Of a DNA stretch of 6,700 nt, positions 5,968 to 6,700 are shown piece after piece. Each line of letters begins with the position of its first letter. Position 1 is the first letter of the stretch. The notes under the pieces are model-generated. The model was given only the letters and a program-made list of their open reading frames with translations. It ran no database searches and was not told the DNA's origin. The DNA is from Gammaproteobacteria bacterium (GTDB taxonomy: Bacteria; Pseudomonadota; Gammaproteobacteria; Pseudomonadales; Pseudohongiellaceae), in the NCBI GenBank assembly GCA_003451715.1, contig DMJN01000236.1, positions 1-6,700 on the forward strand, read 5' to 3'. The translations under genes and the position numbers were made by a program.

Positions 5968-6480
5968 CTAAATACTCTCAAATTGTGCTGAAAATGCTTC
6001 CAGTGCGCTCCCATGCAGGCGCTGCACGGTCCAACCGTCCATCGGGATGGCCCCTATGGAGCGATAGAATTGTAGTGAAGGTTCGTTCCAGTCCAGCACC
6101 GACCACTCTACCCGGGTGCAGTTTCTCTCGACGGCCAGCCTGGCAATATAGGCTAGCAGGCATTTTCCAAAACCCTTGCCACGCATCTTCGGCGTCACGT
6201 AGATATCTTCCAGATAAATGCCAGGGCGCCCCGTAAATGTTGAAAAATTATGAAAAAACAGGGCATAAGCAACCGGCTTTGCTTCAAACTCCCCGATGAG
6301 TACCTCGGCATAGGCTTGTTCACCAAACAAAGAATTTTGCAGCATCTCAGCGGTTGCGACTACTTCATGACTCAGCTTTTCGTACTCAGCCAACTCCTTG
6401 ATGAAACTCAGAATCAAATCGCAGTCGTCACTTGACGCATCGCGAATCACGAAATCCTTGAGTGATGTCGAAATATTCAT
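5968..6480 (-). CDS. GNAT family N-acetyltransferase, spermidine/spermine acetyltransferase-like
   Basis: 170 residues, about the length of human SSAT (171). ATG at 6480 follows GAGAG with a 6-nt spacer. Predicted to transfer acetyl from acetyl-CoA to an amine; cytoplasmic. The fold is complete: ELAEYEKLSHEV (29-40) and LFGEQAYAEVLIGE near the N-terminus, YLEDIYVTP (89-97) on the central strand, the acetyl-CoA pyrophosphate loop RGKGFG (100-105), and VLDWNEPSLQFYRSIGA (128-144), which closely follows the SSAT/thialysine-acetyltransferase subgroup; Tyr139 aligns with the catalytic Tyr140 of SSAT. Acidic Glu91 and Asp92 fit a polyamine- or amine-type substrate, but the true substrate cannot be told from sequence; diamine or thialysine acetylation are equal candidates. 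The C-terminal Glu-Ser-Ile-stop lies in the direct repeat flanking the hairpin element. It is upstream of dat on the same strand, but no functional link is evident. Confidence 0.9.
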   Translation of the reverse strand: MNISTSLKDFVIRDASSDDCDLILSFIKELAEYEKLSHEVVATAEMLQNSLFGEQAYAEVLIGEFEAKPVAYALFFHNFSTFTGRPGIYLEDIYVTPKMRGKGFGKCLLAYIARLAVERNCTRVEWSVLDWNEPSLQFYRSIGAIPMDGWTVQRLHGSALEAFSAQFESI

Positions 6481-6636
6481 GGCTTACTCTCATGTTTAAC
6501 GAATTACATAGAGGGCTGCCCCTGCCCCATTCAGCTTGTTGCCTGCCCACTATTCGCGGTATCTCTTCACTGCTATAATACGCGCCTTTTTTTGGGGCCA
6601 TCGTTGATTTCTACCACTAGGAAATCGGGGAAGGAA
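6481..6636. other. Intergenic region with divergent start signals
   Basis: No convincing coding sequence in these 156 bases. Contents: a G/C-rich stretch with GGGCTGCCCCTGCCC near 6513-6527, an extended -10 promoter at 6571-6579 pointing right, a T7 run at 6587-6593, and a weak 6-bp hairpin GATTTC/GAAATC (6606-6626). The leftward promoter for the GNAT gene should also lie here; TATTAT opposite the rightward -10 is a possible -10 but has no clear -35. Confidence 0.4.
6571..6579 (+). promoter_or_regulatory. Extended -10 promoter
   Basis: TGCTATAAT combines a perfect TATAAT (6574-6579) with the TGN extension. No good TTGACA-like box lies 16-18 bp upstream (TATTCG at 17 bp), which an extended -10 can compensate for. 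Transcription would start near 6586 and run off the right edge. Confidence 0.5.
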
Positions 6637-6700
6637 TTGAACTGGGCCCTGGATGCCATTTTGGGTATTGATCTAATTACTAACGTCTTCTGTCATTCAA
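6637..6700 (+). CDS. Possible first codons of a gene continuing past the right edge
   Basis: From TTG at 6637 the frame reads LNWALDAILGIDLITNVFCHS with no stop to the window end. GGGG (6627-6630) and AAGG (6631-6634) lie just upstream, and the extended -10 promoter at 6571-6579 would give a leader of about 50 nt. The frame is also open from a TTG at 6604. Twenty-one residues are too few to identify a family, and the non-ATG start leaves this open; the start could equally lie beyond the window. Confidence 0.25.
   Translation, partial: MNWALDAILGIDLITNVFCHS

Larger units (their letters stand above)
5861..5983. repeat. Direct repeat flanking the hairpin element
   Basis: AAATACTCTCCAAAT (5861-5875) and AAATACTCTCAAAT (5970-5983) match over 10 bases exactly and then over AAAT after a 1-nt indel. 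They bracket the inverted repeat 2 and 5 nt outside its arms. On the minus strand the right copy encodes the GNAT C-terminus (Glu-Ser-Ile-stop) and the left copy is the dat ribosome binding site and start region, reading Glu-Ser-Ile in the same way. This is what a duplication on insertion of the element would leave. Confidence 0.6.

Noticed and set aside
5985..6435. Plus-strand open frames inside the GNAT gene
   Set aside because: Antisense to a well-conserved acetyltransferase; composition is not protein-like.
1..6700. CRISPR array, tRNA or rRNA gene, prophage or toxin-antitoxin pair
   Set aside because: No regularly spaced repeats, cloverleaf or rRNA-like sequence, phage genes or small paired ORFs with ribosome binding sites were seen.

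Overview
The window reads as part of a gammaproteobacterial chromosome. EF-P carries a lysine at position 34 and is followed by the EF-P lysyl-ligase gene epmA, the enterobacterial/marine-gammaproteobacterial type of EF-P modification. Base composition is moderate, and a REP/MITE-like hairpin of a kind common in marine gammaproteobacteria is present. I cannot name a genus; a marine group such as Cellvibrionales or Alteromonadales is only a guess.

Left half (1-3395), all on the minus strand, transcribed right to left: an unrecognised 176-residue ORF (2865-3395); a 445-residue GGDEF-EAL protein (1360-2697) whose two catalytic signatures are both degraded, as in c-di-GMP effectors like FimX; and a two-TM membrane protein (1-1237, running off the left edge, TTG start) with a HAMP-like linker and a class III nucleotidyl cyclase-type domain that has also lost key residues. 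This looks like a signalling cluster of receptors or scaffolds rather than enzymes. The 122-nt gap between the last two genes contains a strong 9-bp hairpin and an imperfect repeat that includes the second gene's ribosome binding site.

Centre (3451-4999), plus strand: efp followed 19 nt later by epmA, a substrate/enzyme pair in which EpmA attaches (R)-beta-lysine to K34 of EF-P. epmB, which makes beta-lysine and often lies divergent to efp, is not here; the unknown ORF occupies that position.

Right half (5001-6480), minus strand: an SSAT-like GNAT acetyltransferase followed by a class IV PLP D-amino acid aminotransferase (dat). The 106-nt gap between them is almost filled by an 87-bp element with perfect 27-bp inverted arms. 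The element is bracketed by an approximately 14-bp direct repeat that forms the end of the GNAT gene on one side and the dat ribosome binding site/start on the other, so it appears to have inserted at the gene junction. A 22-bp palindrome with the same terminal sequence sits on the convergent stop codons of epmA and dat.

The last 220 bases hold a good extended -10 promoter pointing right and possibly the first codons of a gene that continues past the edge.
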